A DNA stretch of 64,000 bases, taken from assembly GCF_000516985.1 (NCBI RefSeq), contig NW_006917101.1, positions 1,604,834-1,668,833 of the forward strand. Reading direction: 5' to 3'. The first letter of the stretch is position 1, and the number at the start of each line of letters is the position of its first letter. Below the pieces are notes generated by a model. That model saw only the letters and a program-made list of their open reading frames with translations. It ran no database searches and was not told where the DNA came from. Positions 46,790 to 57,620 of the stretch are shown here, piece after piece. The DNA comes from Pestalotiopsis fici W106-1. Lineage: Eukaryota > Ascomycota > Sordariomycetes > Amphisphaeriales > Sporocadaceae. The position numbers were made by a program, and so were the translations under genes.

Positions 46790-47884
46790 TTATTGCGGCG
46801 AGGTTTTATCTAAGAAAGTCCCAGGACTCAGCCCGAGAGGATTGTCACCGTCTTCATCCAAGTTATTGACATTTCTTTTCCGCTTACCTATACTGGGCTC
46901 CAAAGGTACTCCCGTCTCTACCATCTTGGTCTTATACGACGAATTGGGATACAGTATAGTCGCTGCGTTCACAGACTGTCGCGACCCATGCGGCACGATG
47001 CGCCGGGTCGGGACAAACACGGCCCTGACCTTTCCCTTGCAGTCGCGCAGGAATACCTCGGCCGCGATCCCTCGCATCTTGGCCCGGACCTTTTCAGCAA
47101 TGAACCGCTTCCCGTCCATGGGCGCCCAGAGCCGATCGTCGTCGGGGCTCCCGCTGTCAGCCGTGCCGTCGCGCGCCATGACGTCGATTCGGTGGAGTAG
47201 TGTCTTGACGGTCTGATATACGTGCAGTCCGCATGAGTGCGAGTCCCGTTGGTGCGACCCCGTGATGTCGCGACGGCAGCGCTTGGTCGCAAACGTGAAT
47301 CCTTTGGGCTTCAGGATACGTCTCAACTGCTTTTCCACCCTTGGGGCCGAATCGGCATCGCGCGCCGGGTCAATCACCGTTACATGTCTTACCTTGGTAT
47401 AGCCATCTTTCTTTCCATCCTCATCTCTTTGGAGACATAGGAGGACTGCCTCCCAGTGGTTCCCCGTGTTGATTGGCATAATGGTGTAGGGGCAGCGGCG
47501 GATGGCATCAAAAAAGTCGGGCCCTAGCTGTGTCGCGCGGGCGTGGCGGCGTAGCTTTTCAAGATGCTTTTGTGCCATGGTACGACCAGATGCATGGAAT
47601 AGTCCCTCGAGCCATGTAGTTTCAAGGTTGATCAATCTCTGAGCCTTGGCGTGAAGGAAACCAAATTCGTACTCGAGGCACACATCGATTGCATATCCGC
47701 TGACGCCAGTGTTGTAAGAAGTCGAGAGATTCTGGTAGGCCCAATATGCATCGGGGACGATGTTTTTCATGTCTATTCTCGTGTCCAGATCGAAGGTTCT
47801 GGGCAGAAAGCCGTTATCAAGGACAATCATCGGCGTGGGCCGGAAGCCCGACGGTGGACATGCCTCCTTGATAGGAGGGCGCAT
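46790..47884 (-). CDS. Ulp1-like cysteine protease (C48 family)
   Basis: Single ORF of 364 aa. The catalytic layout of Ulp1/SUMO-protease-like peptidases is visible: His in NTGNHWEAVLL, Asp in VTVIDPARD, and the Gln-Cys pair in GSHQRDSHSCGLHVYQ. The C-terminus is basic (GKRKRN), a possible nuclear signal. Canonical fungal Ulp1 genes are longer; this short, isolated domain beside an AT-rich island resembles the Ulp1-like open frames carried or captured by fungal transposable elements. The start is uncertain: a donor-like GTAAGTAA lies 17 bases upstream of the ATG, so an upstream exon is possible. Confidence 0.7.
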   Translation of the reverse strand: MRPPIKEACPPSGFRPTPMIVLDNGFLPRTFDLDTRIDMKNIVPDAYWAYQNLSTSYNTGVSGYAIDVCLEYEFGFLHAKAQRLINLETTWLEGLFHASGRTMAQKHLEKLRRHARATQLGPDFFDAIRRCPYTIMPINTGNHWEAVLLCLQRDEDGKKDGYTKVRHVTVIDPARDADSAPRVEKQLRRILKPKGFTFATKRCRRDITGSHQRDSHSCGLHVYQTVKTLLHRIDVMARDGTADSGSPDDDRLWAPMDGKRFIAEKVRAKMRGIAAEVFLRDCKGKVRAVFVPTRRIVPHGSRQSVNAATILYPNSSYKTKMVETGVPLEPSIGKRKRNVNNLDEDGDNPLGLSPGTFLDKTSPQ

Positions 47885-48240
47885 ACTATCTCGTTACTTA
47901 CCTTGTAGACCTCCAGTGGAATTTCGAAGATATGGGTTTGCATTCAGCAGTACCCAATATTTAACGCTGCAAACACAATATAAGTAGGCGCCGATTGTCC
48001 GAGTACGATAAAGGTATTGTTAGACAAGAACAATGAAATTCCTTCAAAGAGGTAACACGTGCAACGCCTTGGCTCAATGGAATTGTGTCGATGATATTTA
48101 ATAATGGATGCGGTAATTCCTCGAATGGTACGGTCTGGTCGATCACCGGGAAGCTCCATGAAGCCCAAGGAACATGCCAGTAGATGCTATATTGATCCTA
48201 GTTGACGATCAAAACTTGTGTTTAGATATCAGACAACTCG
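47885..48240. other. Spacer upstream of the Ulp1-like gene
   Basis: Contains the possible promoter or an upstream exon of the Ulp1-like gene and the 3' region of the MFS gene. Nothing more is supported. Confidence 0.4.
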
Positions 48241-49689
48241 TCATGATCCATCCCCCTTCTTTGCTCTTCTACGATGCAAGAACAAAGAGAGCGACAGCAA
48301 CAAAGCAGCTATGAGCATCGTGGTTCCAGAGTAGGCAATAATGTCTCTCCATTCCCTTTCGCTTCCATTACCCAGAATGGCGCCACCAATAGGCGTACCG
48401 ACCAAGACTGATATACCAGAGAGTAGAAACGACATGCCCATCCTGGTTCCCAATCGGCCTAAATCCGGACAATACGGCACAATTGCGCTAGGTGTAACAC
48501 TTACAACTCCGCCACTAAATGCGCCGTATACTAATAGCAAGACTCATTGTTAGTAACGATTGCTTGGTAATCTTTAAGTGTAAATGTGCTTGGTCCGGCT
48601 AGACAAATATCGATGACTAGCAGTGGGAAAGAAAAATTGCTTACATGCTGCAAAAACAATGAGGCCAGCAGAGCTTGTGATAGCCATCCAGGCATAAGCC
48701 AAAATCGCCGCGGCAAGGGCCAACATTATCAAAATGTTGATTGAACCAAAATGGTCCGCCAGATAATTTGGCACAAGTCGGCCAATAACACTCCCCGCAT
48801 TCAGAATCGTGACCAGGTACGGCGAAAACTCCGTGGAAGATATCCCATGCTGGATAGCGTAAAGTTGTATGTAGAAAAACGGAACATACAAGCCAATAAA
48901 GGCGAAAAAGAGTCCCACTATGTAGACCAAAAAGGGCACATCGGTAGCCACAGAGGCATCAAGAAATGCGCGCTTGTGCGACGCCGGGGGAACTCTCGTC
49001 TTCATGAAGACCAGGGGAATGACACTCAGAGCCAGCATCATAAAGGCAATAACCCTCGTAGCCCAGCCGAATCCAATCTGGGGCTGCAGGTGCCCAAACA
49101 TGATTGGTATCACGATGCCGGCAATGGGACTCCCCGCCGACTGCACGCCCAAGGCCAAGGCTCTCCGCTTGGCGAACCACTGCGACAAGACGGCGGCGCT
49201 GGGCAGGAAGAGCACGGCGCAGCCAAGGCCCACACAGACGCCCTGGGCGAGGAGGACCTGCCAGTACCTTGTACACAGGCTCGTCATGAACATTCCCAGG
49301 ACAATGAGGAAATTACCGACAATCAAGAGATGGCGGAAATGACCCGCGTCGTACAGGGGGCCGACGAATATGCCACCCATCATGAGAAGGGCGCCCTGGA
49401 TGGACCCGATCCAAGAAATGGCAGATGATGAGCTCGTCGTGAGCAGCTCGGTCTCATAGTACGTCTGGAAGACGCCAAAGGAGTTGACGATACCCCAGGT
49501 ATGGAACAGCGCCACCATGGAGCCGGCGACCACGAGCCATGCTTCGCGACCTCCGTCTGGGACTTTGGGTTGAGCCTGTGATAGTTGTCCGACGCTGACT
49601 GGGTCTTGGGCCGATGTTTGATTTGTTGACTCTGAATCTGATATGTCCGGTGCCGTCACGGGCCTTGATTTTTCTTCCGTTGATGCCAT
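48241..49689 (-). CDS. MFS monocarboxylate-type transporter
   Basis: Two exons, 48645-49689 and 48241-48530, joined in frame to read FAALYGAFSGG; 444 aa. The N-terminus is polar and cytosolic, then PDGGREAWLVVAGSMVALF, the signature opening of the fungal monocarboxylate porter family, and NSFGVFQTYYETELL. Twelve hydrophobic segments are visible, with GVQSAGSPIAGIVIP in the fifth helix. The family moves monocarboxylates, riboflavin or metabolite acids; substrates cannot be read from sequence. It may have belonged to the neighbouring decayed polyketide cluster. Confidence 0.92.
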
Positions 49690-50712
49690 GACGATATTTG
49701 GTTTCTTGGGGTAAAGAGCTGAATTAGTAATTGGCTCTTCCAGGTAAGGACCTTATCGATGTTTTCGACCGGCGAATCAAAAGCCTCTACTCAATCTCTC
49801 CTGCACTTGTATAAGACAAAAACTATCATTCTTCCAGTCAAGAAGTTTTGTTGATCATCCTCGAACCCCTTCTCTCCAACATTGTGAACGAAAAAAAAAG
49901 TAGCAGGGGAGCAATGGGCTTTGCGGCACAGGTCCCTTGCCGACGCCGCCTATTCATAACCTAGCACTATTTTGAGCCACCCGCACCGGATACTAGCAGG
50001 CGACGGGAATAATAACCGGCAACCGAGGTCCCGCCCCATATTTTCCCCGGCCGGGGGATAGTCGCGTTGATCAGATTGGTCATTTTTGGAGATTTTTGTT
50101 TGTCCCAAAGCTCCAGCGGCGAGGGTGCGTCTCATGGTCACATTTTTCACATAATGTCGTCATATTCCGTGCGCAGTATTAAACATTCAAGGTGGTTAAG
50201 TGGTGTATTCCTTTCAGACATCGTANNNNNNNNNNNNNNNNNNNNNNNNNNNNNNNNNNNNNNNNNNNNNNNNNNNNNNNNNNNNNNNNNNNNNNNNNNN
50301 NNNNNNNNNNNNNNNNNNNNNNNNNTCTTATTGAGATTCTATTATGGCGGGTACATCCATGCTTAACTCTTAAGCGTTTAATATCATCGTTCGTCTCCTG
50401 CTTATCGTGGGAAATCGCTCGCACGGAGAATAATCAACCATTACGACTTAGTGGCTCCCGTGACGCATCTATATCATATCTCAGCTCTATACTTGATGCA
50501 TATTTCAAGAATAATGATCATTCACGGACTGGTTCTTATGCCATGCTGTAACATGGAAAACAATGATATTAATGATTAACTGTGCTCCCCTTAAAAAAAT
50601 GCTACCTCCCATATGCTAAATGACACCTATTTGTACACACTGTATTTTTTACAATCCGCAAGAAAGAACCTCATTAAAAGCACGACAATCATCTCAGCAA
50701 ACATTGCTAAGC
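49690..50712. other. Spacer with assembly gap
   Basis: Promoter side of the MFS gene, then a gap of unknown true size, then the 3' side of the NACHT-TPR gene. Open frames across the Ns are artefacts. Confidence 0.5.
50226..50325. other. Assembly gap (100 N)
   Basis: Exactly 100 Ns, the conventional placeholder for a scaffold join of unknown length. Linkage between the left and right parts of the window depends on scaffolding evidence. Confidence 0.98.
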
Positions 50713-53700
50713 TTAAGACGACCACTGCAAGCCCCAGCTGGCGGGAGCTACAGGCTTCTCCTCCGGAGGAGCGGTCTTGTTCCAGGCGCCGACCTCGGAT
50801 GGGAAGGTCTTGAATGCGGCCGGTGCGACGGAGCCAAACTCGTCCACGACGTAGCGGACCAGCTCCTCGCCGTTGGTCTCCCACTCGCCCTCGGCCCAAC
50901 CACCGTTGCGTGCGTACACGTTCTGGACGCAGCGCAGTTGCTCCAAAGCAAGCTGGGCGGCACGGCCATCGGTGATCTTCTCCTGCTTGCGCTGCTTGCC
51001 AAGCGCGGCTGTCATGAGGGACATGGATGAGGCAAAGGGCTGAATGCTGTCGTCTTCGCTCTCCTCGGCCTCTGCGTTGCGCTCCAACAGTGCCTGCAGA
51101 ACCTCTCCATGCACATCCATGGCCTCGGCGTACTGAGAGTCGCTGGCCAGCAGTTCGGCCAGCATGTTTGCCATTGCCACAGTAGTCGAGTCCAAAGGGC
51201 CCCAAGTGCGGCGCAAGTTGTACACGATGCTCTCGGCCAGGTGGACAGCCTGCTCGTGCTTGCCGCGCACCGAGTACACCTGTACTAGGCGACGGCCGAC
51301 ACCAACCACGGTGAGTGCGTCCCAGGACTTCTGGACCACACGGCTGAGCCAGAGCTGCTCCAACAGCCACTCGAGGTCCGCATAGTTGCGCTGCTCCCCC
51401 ATAAGGCGCACCAGGTTGTCCAATTCGGTAGGCTGGAGCGACACGAGGTTGATGTTGCTGGTGCGGCAGGCTGAAAGGGTCTCGCGGAGCACAGTTGTCG
51501 AAAGCTCGAGCATCTGCGTGTGTAGAGTAGCCTCGGGGTTGGAGCCCTTGACACCAAGACCGGCGAGGTACAGAGATAGCTTGAAGGCGTACGGGATGAC
51601 CTGGGGGTTGGCAAAGGCCTTCTGTGCCGAAAGGAACTGGTACAAAACTTTGGAGATGTCGAAAGCTCCTGCGGCATCGCCGGCCTCGAGAAGCATGCGG
51701 GCCTTGGCAGTAATAGCCCAGCAAGCCACCAGAACGAGGTCCTCGTGGTGGCGCAGCTGACCGAGCTCGATGAGAAGAGCGGCGAAAAAGGTGCGCGTGA
51801 CGGTGAGCTGCGACTTGATCGAGCCACCATACTGGTCGAAGAAGAGCTTGAACAGAGCATCCTCAATGACGCGCAGCTGCTCAGCGTGCTGCTCGGCATC
51901 GGTGGTCTTGAGGAAAGCGTACAGGCGGGCACCGTCAAACAGCTTCTGCTCAACCGAAATATCGGCCGTGGAGACAGACAGGTTGTAGCGGTCGTAGAGG
52001 ATGCCCTCGGTCAGCATGTCAGTCATAATGTCCGAGAAGCTGGTCTTGACAACCTTGTTGGCCTCCTGCTGTGCGCGGAGCGTCTCCTCGAAAGCGGCAA
52101 TGAAGACCAGGGAGCGGCGGTCGACACCCTCAGGCAGCTTGATGGAGGAATCCTTGGCAGCCTCTCCAGAAATCTTGCCCCATCCGATGATCTGGAAACG
52201 CAGCTGTCTCAGCAGCACCCAGGCCTCGATAGACATGTTGCACGAGAGGTAGGTGTTGGCCAGGGACACGGCAGAGCCGTGGAGCTTGGTCGAGTCAGTG
52301 GAAGCACCAGCGCCGCAGGACTCGCCCAGGACCTCAACTACGGTGCCACGGAGCTGCTGCTGTGCCTGAGTGCGCAGCTCGGGCTTGCCCGAACGCGCCC
52401 ACATGCCCACGAGGGAAGAGAGACTGGCAAGGGTAGCCTTGCCCGAGATACCGTATTGCTTCTTGTTGATCTCCAGCTGCTCCTTCCACAGGGTAACAGC
52501 CTTCTCGTTGGTCTCGGCACCAGCGGCCTTGTCGGTAGATGCCTGGGTCTGGCTGGCGTACAGGGCTGCGAGGTTGCGCTTGGCGCTGGCCAGAAGGGAC
52601 AGCTCCCAGGCACTCTTGGTCTTGGTCTTACCGTCAGCGGGAGCCTTGTCGGCTTGGGCAACGACCTCCTCGCAAATCTTGATGGCCTCGGCCTGGTGCT
52701 CGGCCTTGGTGCTCTTGCGGCACACGTCGGCAAGGGCGAGGCTGGCGGAGCTGGTGATCTGCGCATTGGCTCCATAGACCTTGGAGCACGTGTCGCGGTA
52801 CTGCAGCGAGATGGTGCGGAGGGTCTCCAAATCGACCTTCAGGTGAGTCTCGAGAACAGTGGTGTAGCGCTTGTAGATAGACTGGACCATCTCAGTGGAC
52901 ATGTTGTACTCCTTGGCCTTGGCGGTGAAGGTAGCCCAGATGCTAGCGTAAATCTCACGTGTCTGCTCCCAGCGCTTCTGCTCGTAGTAGACCTTCTGGA
53001 GCGCGAGTGCAGCACGCATCGAGGACTGGCTCAGCACACCATCGGTTCCCTTCTCAGCCTTGAAAACCTCTAGGTAGTAAGTCTCAGCACCGCGCAGCTT
53101 GTACTGAGTGCAGAGGTCACCCATGGTGTAGAAGAGCTGGACAGTGAGAGCGTTGCGTGCACCGAGGGAGGTGCGGTAGTTCTCCAGCAGTTGCTGGTAA
53201 ACGGACAGGGCCTTGCTGTACTGTTGAGTACGCTTGTGGAACTCAATGAGCTGGTTGCTGGACTCGGTGACGATGGCCTCCTGGACGCGGAAGCCAGAGC
53301 GGAGGGAAGACTGGAAGATGGCGTTGTAGATCTTCTCGGCCTGCTCAGTCTGGTTGGCCTTGGCGTAGCACCATGCCAGACGACGCGAGAAGGTAATGAC
53401 GGCAGCGCGGTGGGCCTTGGGGAAACCCCACTTGCCAGCAACGGCCATGTCGGGCCAAATCTCCTTCAGTAGCTTGACGCACACGTTGATAGCCTCAGTG
53501 TAACGTCCCTTAGAGATGTAGAACTGAGAGAGAGTTTCGCAGGTCTGGATCGAGCCCTCAATGGTGACCTTGGCAGCGACAGCAGCGTAGGTAGGACCCT
53601 TGGCAGCAGGAGCAGCAGGAGCAGCCGGGGCGGTGACAGCGGCCTCGGCAACTTCGTCAAGAATCTTATCGGCCTCATCATCGTCATCCTCGTCGTCACT

Positions 53701-56700
53701 CTCATCAGCATCAGCAGTTGATCCCTCAACCTTGGCGGCAGCCTTCAGCTCAGCCTTCTTCTCAGCCTTCTCCTGAACTGCGCCCATGAGTGCAACAGCA
53801 GTGCCAACGGCGGCAGTCGAGGTCTGCTCACCAGTGCCCTTGAAGTAGCCCCAGACGGACTTGAAGACAGCAATGGCGGTGTCCAGGATGCCCATGGACT
53901 TGAGTTCCTCACCAACAACGTTCAGCTGCTTGACGATAGCGCTGGACTTCTGCTCACGGTGCTGGTAGTCGAGCCAGATGCCGTGGAGAATATTCTGAGC
54001 CTCGGCATCGCGACCCTGGCGACGGAGGAAGCGTGCGTAGGCGATGCTGATCTGGATCTTGCGCTCGTGGGCCTCGTTGATCTGAGCGGCAGAGGCAGAC
54101 GAGTTGGCTGCAGTCTTACGGCAGTACTCGGTCAGGCCGCGCCAGAGAGAGATGTACAGCTCCTCGGAGTGAGAGACATCCTTCTTATTCTCGTAAGTTT
54201 CAGCCATGCGCATGGTGATCTCGACACGACGAATGTCGAAGATGTCCAGGTTGCGCTGGGCAGACTCAAAGATGGGAGCGGTGTACTGGACGACGTCCTC
54301 GTGTTTGGCTTCCTTGTACAGGACGGCCTGCAGCTTCTCAGCAGCGGCAGAGGCCTCCTGAGAGAACTCGCCGTTCTGGGCAACCGAGGTCTTGTAGACA
54401 TCACGGTAGATGGCCTCGGCCTTCTCATTCTCCTTGATGTCGCTGTACATCTCGGCAAGCTGGTTGCTGTACTTGCTAGCAAGTCGGCTGTTGGCACCGT
54501 AGCGTTCCTTCTCGGTCTCGAGAAGGAACTTGAGCATCTCCTCGCGCTGGTTGACAGACTCATCACGAGCCGTCAGCTTGCCGGCAACCTTGCTGGCACA
54601 GTCAAGGGAGGCAGTGGCGCAAGCAACAGCAAGGTCGTTGGAGCGGCCGAGAATTGACTGTCCAACCTTGGCAGCCTGGAAGAAGTACTTGCTAGCGTCA
54701 GCATCAGCAGACAGTTTCTTGAAAGACATGGCCACGTTGATGCATCCCTGAAGGACGGATGGTGCCGAGTCGCCGACAACCTGTCTGCGAATGTCCAAGG
54801 CAGCGAGATGCATTTCATTGGCCTTGGTGATGAGGGCGGACTTCTCCCAGCAGCGACGCTCGAGATTGGCCAGGAGAGTGGATGTTGGGAAGATAGACTT
54901 GAGCTCGCCGGCGAACGAGGCCTGGAACTTGCCGTCAAGCATGTAAGCAGAGCGCTGGAAGTGTCCCAGCCAGTTGCGGGCGGCATACTCGAGTAGAGAG
55001 TGGGAGCGGAAAAGAGTCTCAGCCTCGCCGTTGCTGATCTCACCCATGCTAGGCTCAGTGTTGCGAGCAACGGAAGTCTTGATGTAGAGGATGAGCCTGG
55101 CACCGAAGTCCTTGTGGGCCTCAGCGGCGGGCAAGAGCAACTTCTGGTCCTTGCTCTTGCTCAATTCCAGCAGGTGCAGACGGATGGATTCATTGCGGAA
55201 GCGCACCGTCTTGTCCTGAATGACAACGAGGGAGCCGCAGGTCTTCTGGATCTCATCAACAATGTTGATGGAGAGGGGCTCGCGGGAGGCCTTTTTCAAG
55301 TTGAGCTCCAGGAGGGCCTGCATCTCGGAGACGGCCAAGGGCCGTTCAGTGACCAGCAGCCAGCTGAGGAAGTAGCGGGCATTGCTCGTGACATCAATGG
55401 TGCTGACCTGGGCGTTGATCACGTCCTTGAGGGTGCTGGGAAGAGCCTTGGTGGCGGTCTGGACCTCGGCCAAGGTGGTGGCCTTGGCGAAGAGCTGTAC
55501 AGCCAGATCGGCCCAAGCGAGCGAGCCCTTGCTGCGCTCAGCAAGCTCCTGGGCGACCTTGTCGGCCTCGGACTTGGTCGCAATGCCGCGGGACAGGAGG
55601 TAGGATCGGAACATGTGCTTGACATCAATGGTGGAGTGGGCTGTGTCAATGGCCGCGGAACGGACCTTCTTGGGCCAGCCCTGGGGAAGGGGGCGGCTGA
55701 GGATGATAACCTTGACCTGAGCGTGCTTGGTGGCAATGGAGTGCAGGTGCTCAAAGGCGTCGCGCACCTCCTCCTCGCCGCCGTCGACAGCGTCAAGACC
55801 GTCAATGACAAGCATGACATTGCGGAGGCCCTTGAGAGCGGTATCAAGGGTGTACCAGAGGGCATCGTCGGCATCCTGAGTGCTGGCAGTGTTGGCACTC
55901 AGCTCGGTGACGTTGGCCAAAGCACGGAACAGTTCGATATTGCCGACGTTCTGCTCAAGAAGCTGCAGCAGCAGCGTCTTAACCAGGGCCGTCTGAGTGG
56001 ACTGGGCCCGCGTTTGGGTGTCGATGGAGGCGTGGACAGACGACCACTCCTTGAGACCGACACGACGCTGGAGGCGTTCAAGGATCCAGCCATAGAGGTA
56101 GCTCTTACCGGCGCCGGCGGCAGCCGACACGACGAGCACCTTGTCCCGGCTACGGGAGAAGTCGGTCAACGGCCGGTCGAACCACTCACAGGTGAATTCG
56201 GCCCGGACGGCGCCAGGTGCACGGACCAGAGCACGCTGCTGCAGGGAATGATCCTGCGGCAGGAGCCACTGGCGCAGGGTCTCGATCGACACATGCACGT
56301 CTGTGATTTTTTATTTCAACGTCAGCCGTCATTCATTCCTTGATTCATCCTTCATCGCACCACACCACATCATTTACTTACCCGATGTCTCGGCAGACTT
56401 TTGCAGCTGCCACGACCACATTAGCTCGGCAATGCGGTCCTTGCGGCTGGAGAAGGATGCCATGCGCGAGCCAAAGGTCACGTTGAAATCCACCGTCACG
56501 CTCGTGGTGCGCATAGCACGCGCGCTCTTGCGGTAGAAGACCGCCACCTCGACGGCGAAGCCGACCATGTCGGTCAGGGCCAGGCCCAGCTGTCGGATTG
56601 CCTCGGGGATGGAGTCGAGGACCTTGGTGTTGCGGCTGTAGAATTGGAAGGTGAGGCCGTACTCGTGGCACACGGAAAAGGCACGTTCCAGTGCCTCACC

Positions 56701-57620
56701 CTGCTTGGGGCCAAGCAGGAGAAGAGCCTGCAGGCACGCGAAGATAAGCTCGGCTGCCTGGCTGCAGCCGTCAATCTCATCGCGGTAGCTGTGATCAAAG
56801 ATGGCAATCTTTGTGGCAAAATCTTCGGCCCACTTGAGCAACTTGTCCCAACGGCTGCCCTTGGCGGGCATGAGCCTCAGGCGTTCGTCGGCAATGAAGC
56901 CCAGGAAGCTCTCGTGGCTGATGCCAGCGATGAGAGCAGCCTCCTTGGTACCCTTCAGCTCCTCATCGAACTGGCTGCGGAAGGTCCGCACTGCGTCACT
57001 AACGCCATTGCTGCTCTTGTGGCCAGATGGGCTGGGAGACCGCGAGCGGCCCATGATAGCATCCTTGGTCTTGCTGAGGAAGCCGCTCTTGGGTTGCTCC
57101 TTTGTGACAGGCTCTTGGTTGAGTGTGGATGAGTCTGTGATGCTCGATGCGTCGGAGAGCCTGCGGCTTTTCCGGGCGACCTGGGGGACGGGCAGAGTCA
57201 CTGCGCCCACTACGGGCAGCGTTGCTGGCCTCGCTGGGGGGTTGTGATGTTGGTCATGGTGCTCCGACTTGGACTTGCGGAGGGCACTGAGAATCGACAT
57301 GTCGTCTGGTTTTTTGACTTGTTCGACCTTTTGTGTTGTCTTTGGCTCGGCTGGATGCAGCACGATGGGAGGTGGCGATGGATCGCGTGAAGATGTGCGG
57401 CTGATCTGGGAATCTATATGCGTTTCGGCGTGTCAGTATCCTCCATTTCTGTTCGTTTTCCTTCAACGCCACACAAATCCGCCTGCATACCTGTATCGTC
57501 GTCCCGTCTTTCAAGACCGAGGGCTCCTAATGTACCACCGAGAGCCTCTGAGAGACCTTTGCTAACACGATTTTTCTTGCCGCGCTTTGGCCACGACAGA
57601 TGGGGCTGTTTTAGATGCAT
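50713..57620 (-). CDS. Large NACHT-TPR (NLR-like STAND) protein
   Basis: Three-exon model: 57491-57620, 56382-57413, 50713-56300; 2249 aa. Residues 1-180 are Ser/Pro-rich and basic. Residues about 180-385 form a helical domain (SFLGFIADERLRLM, RMASFSSRKDRIAELMWSWQ) like the N-terminal domain that precedes NACHT in many fungal proteins. The NTPase has Walker A VVSAAAGAGKSYLYG near residue 450, Walker B VMLVIDGLDAVDGG near 553, and VKVIILSRP as the sensor strand. A winged-helix-like part follows, then over 1200 residues of degenerate TPR-like helix pairs, with an acidic low-complexity linker (DESDDEDDDDEADK) and an Ala/Pro stretch in the middle. Such proteins are thought to sense non-self or stress signals. 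There is no recognisable effector domain (HET, lipase) at the N-terminus. Confidence 0.9.

Noticed and set aside
50067..50551. ORFs running through the N stretch
   Set aside because: They are artefacts of treating Ns as open codons.
51745..53073. 442-codon plus-strand ORF opposite the NACHT-TPR gene
   Set aside because: Antisense shadow of a GC-rich coding exon; Leu/Gly/Val-rich composition without domains, while the minus strand has a coherent NACHT-TPR protein.
55000..56343. 447-codon plus-strand ORF opposite the NACHT domain
   Set aside because: Same reason: codon-bias shadow of exon 3 on the other strand.
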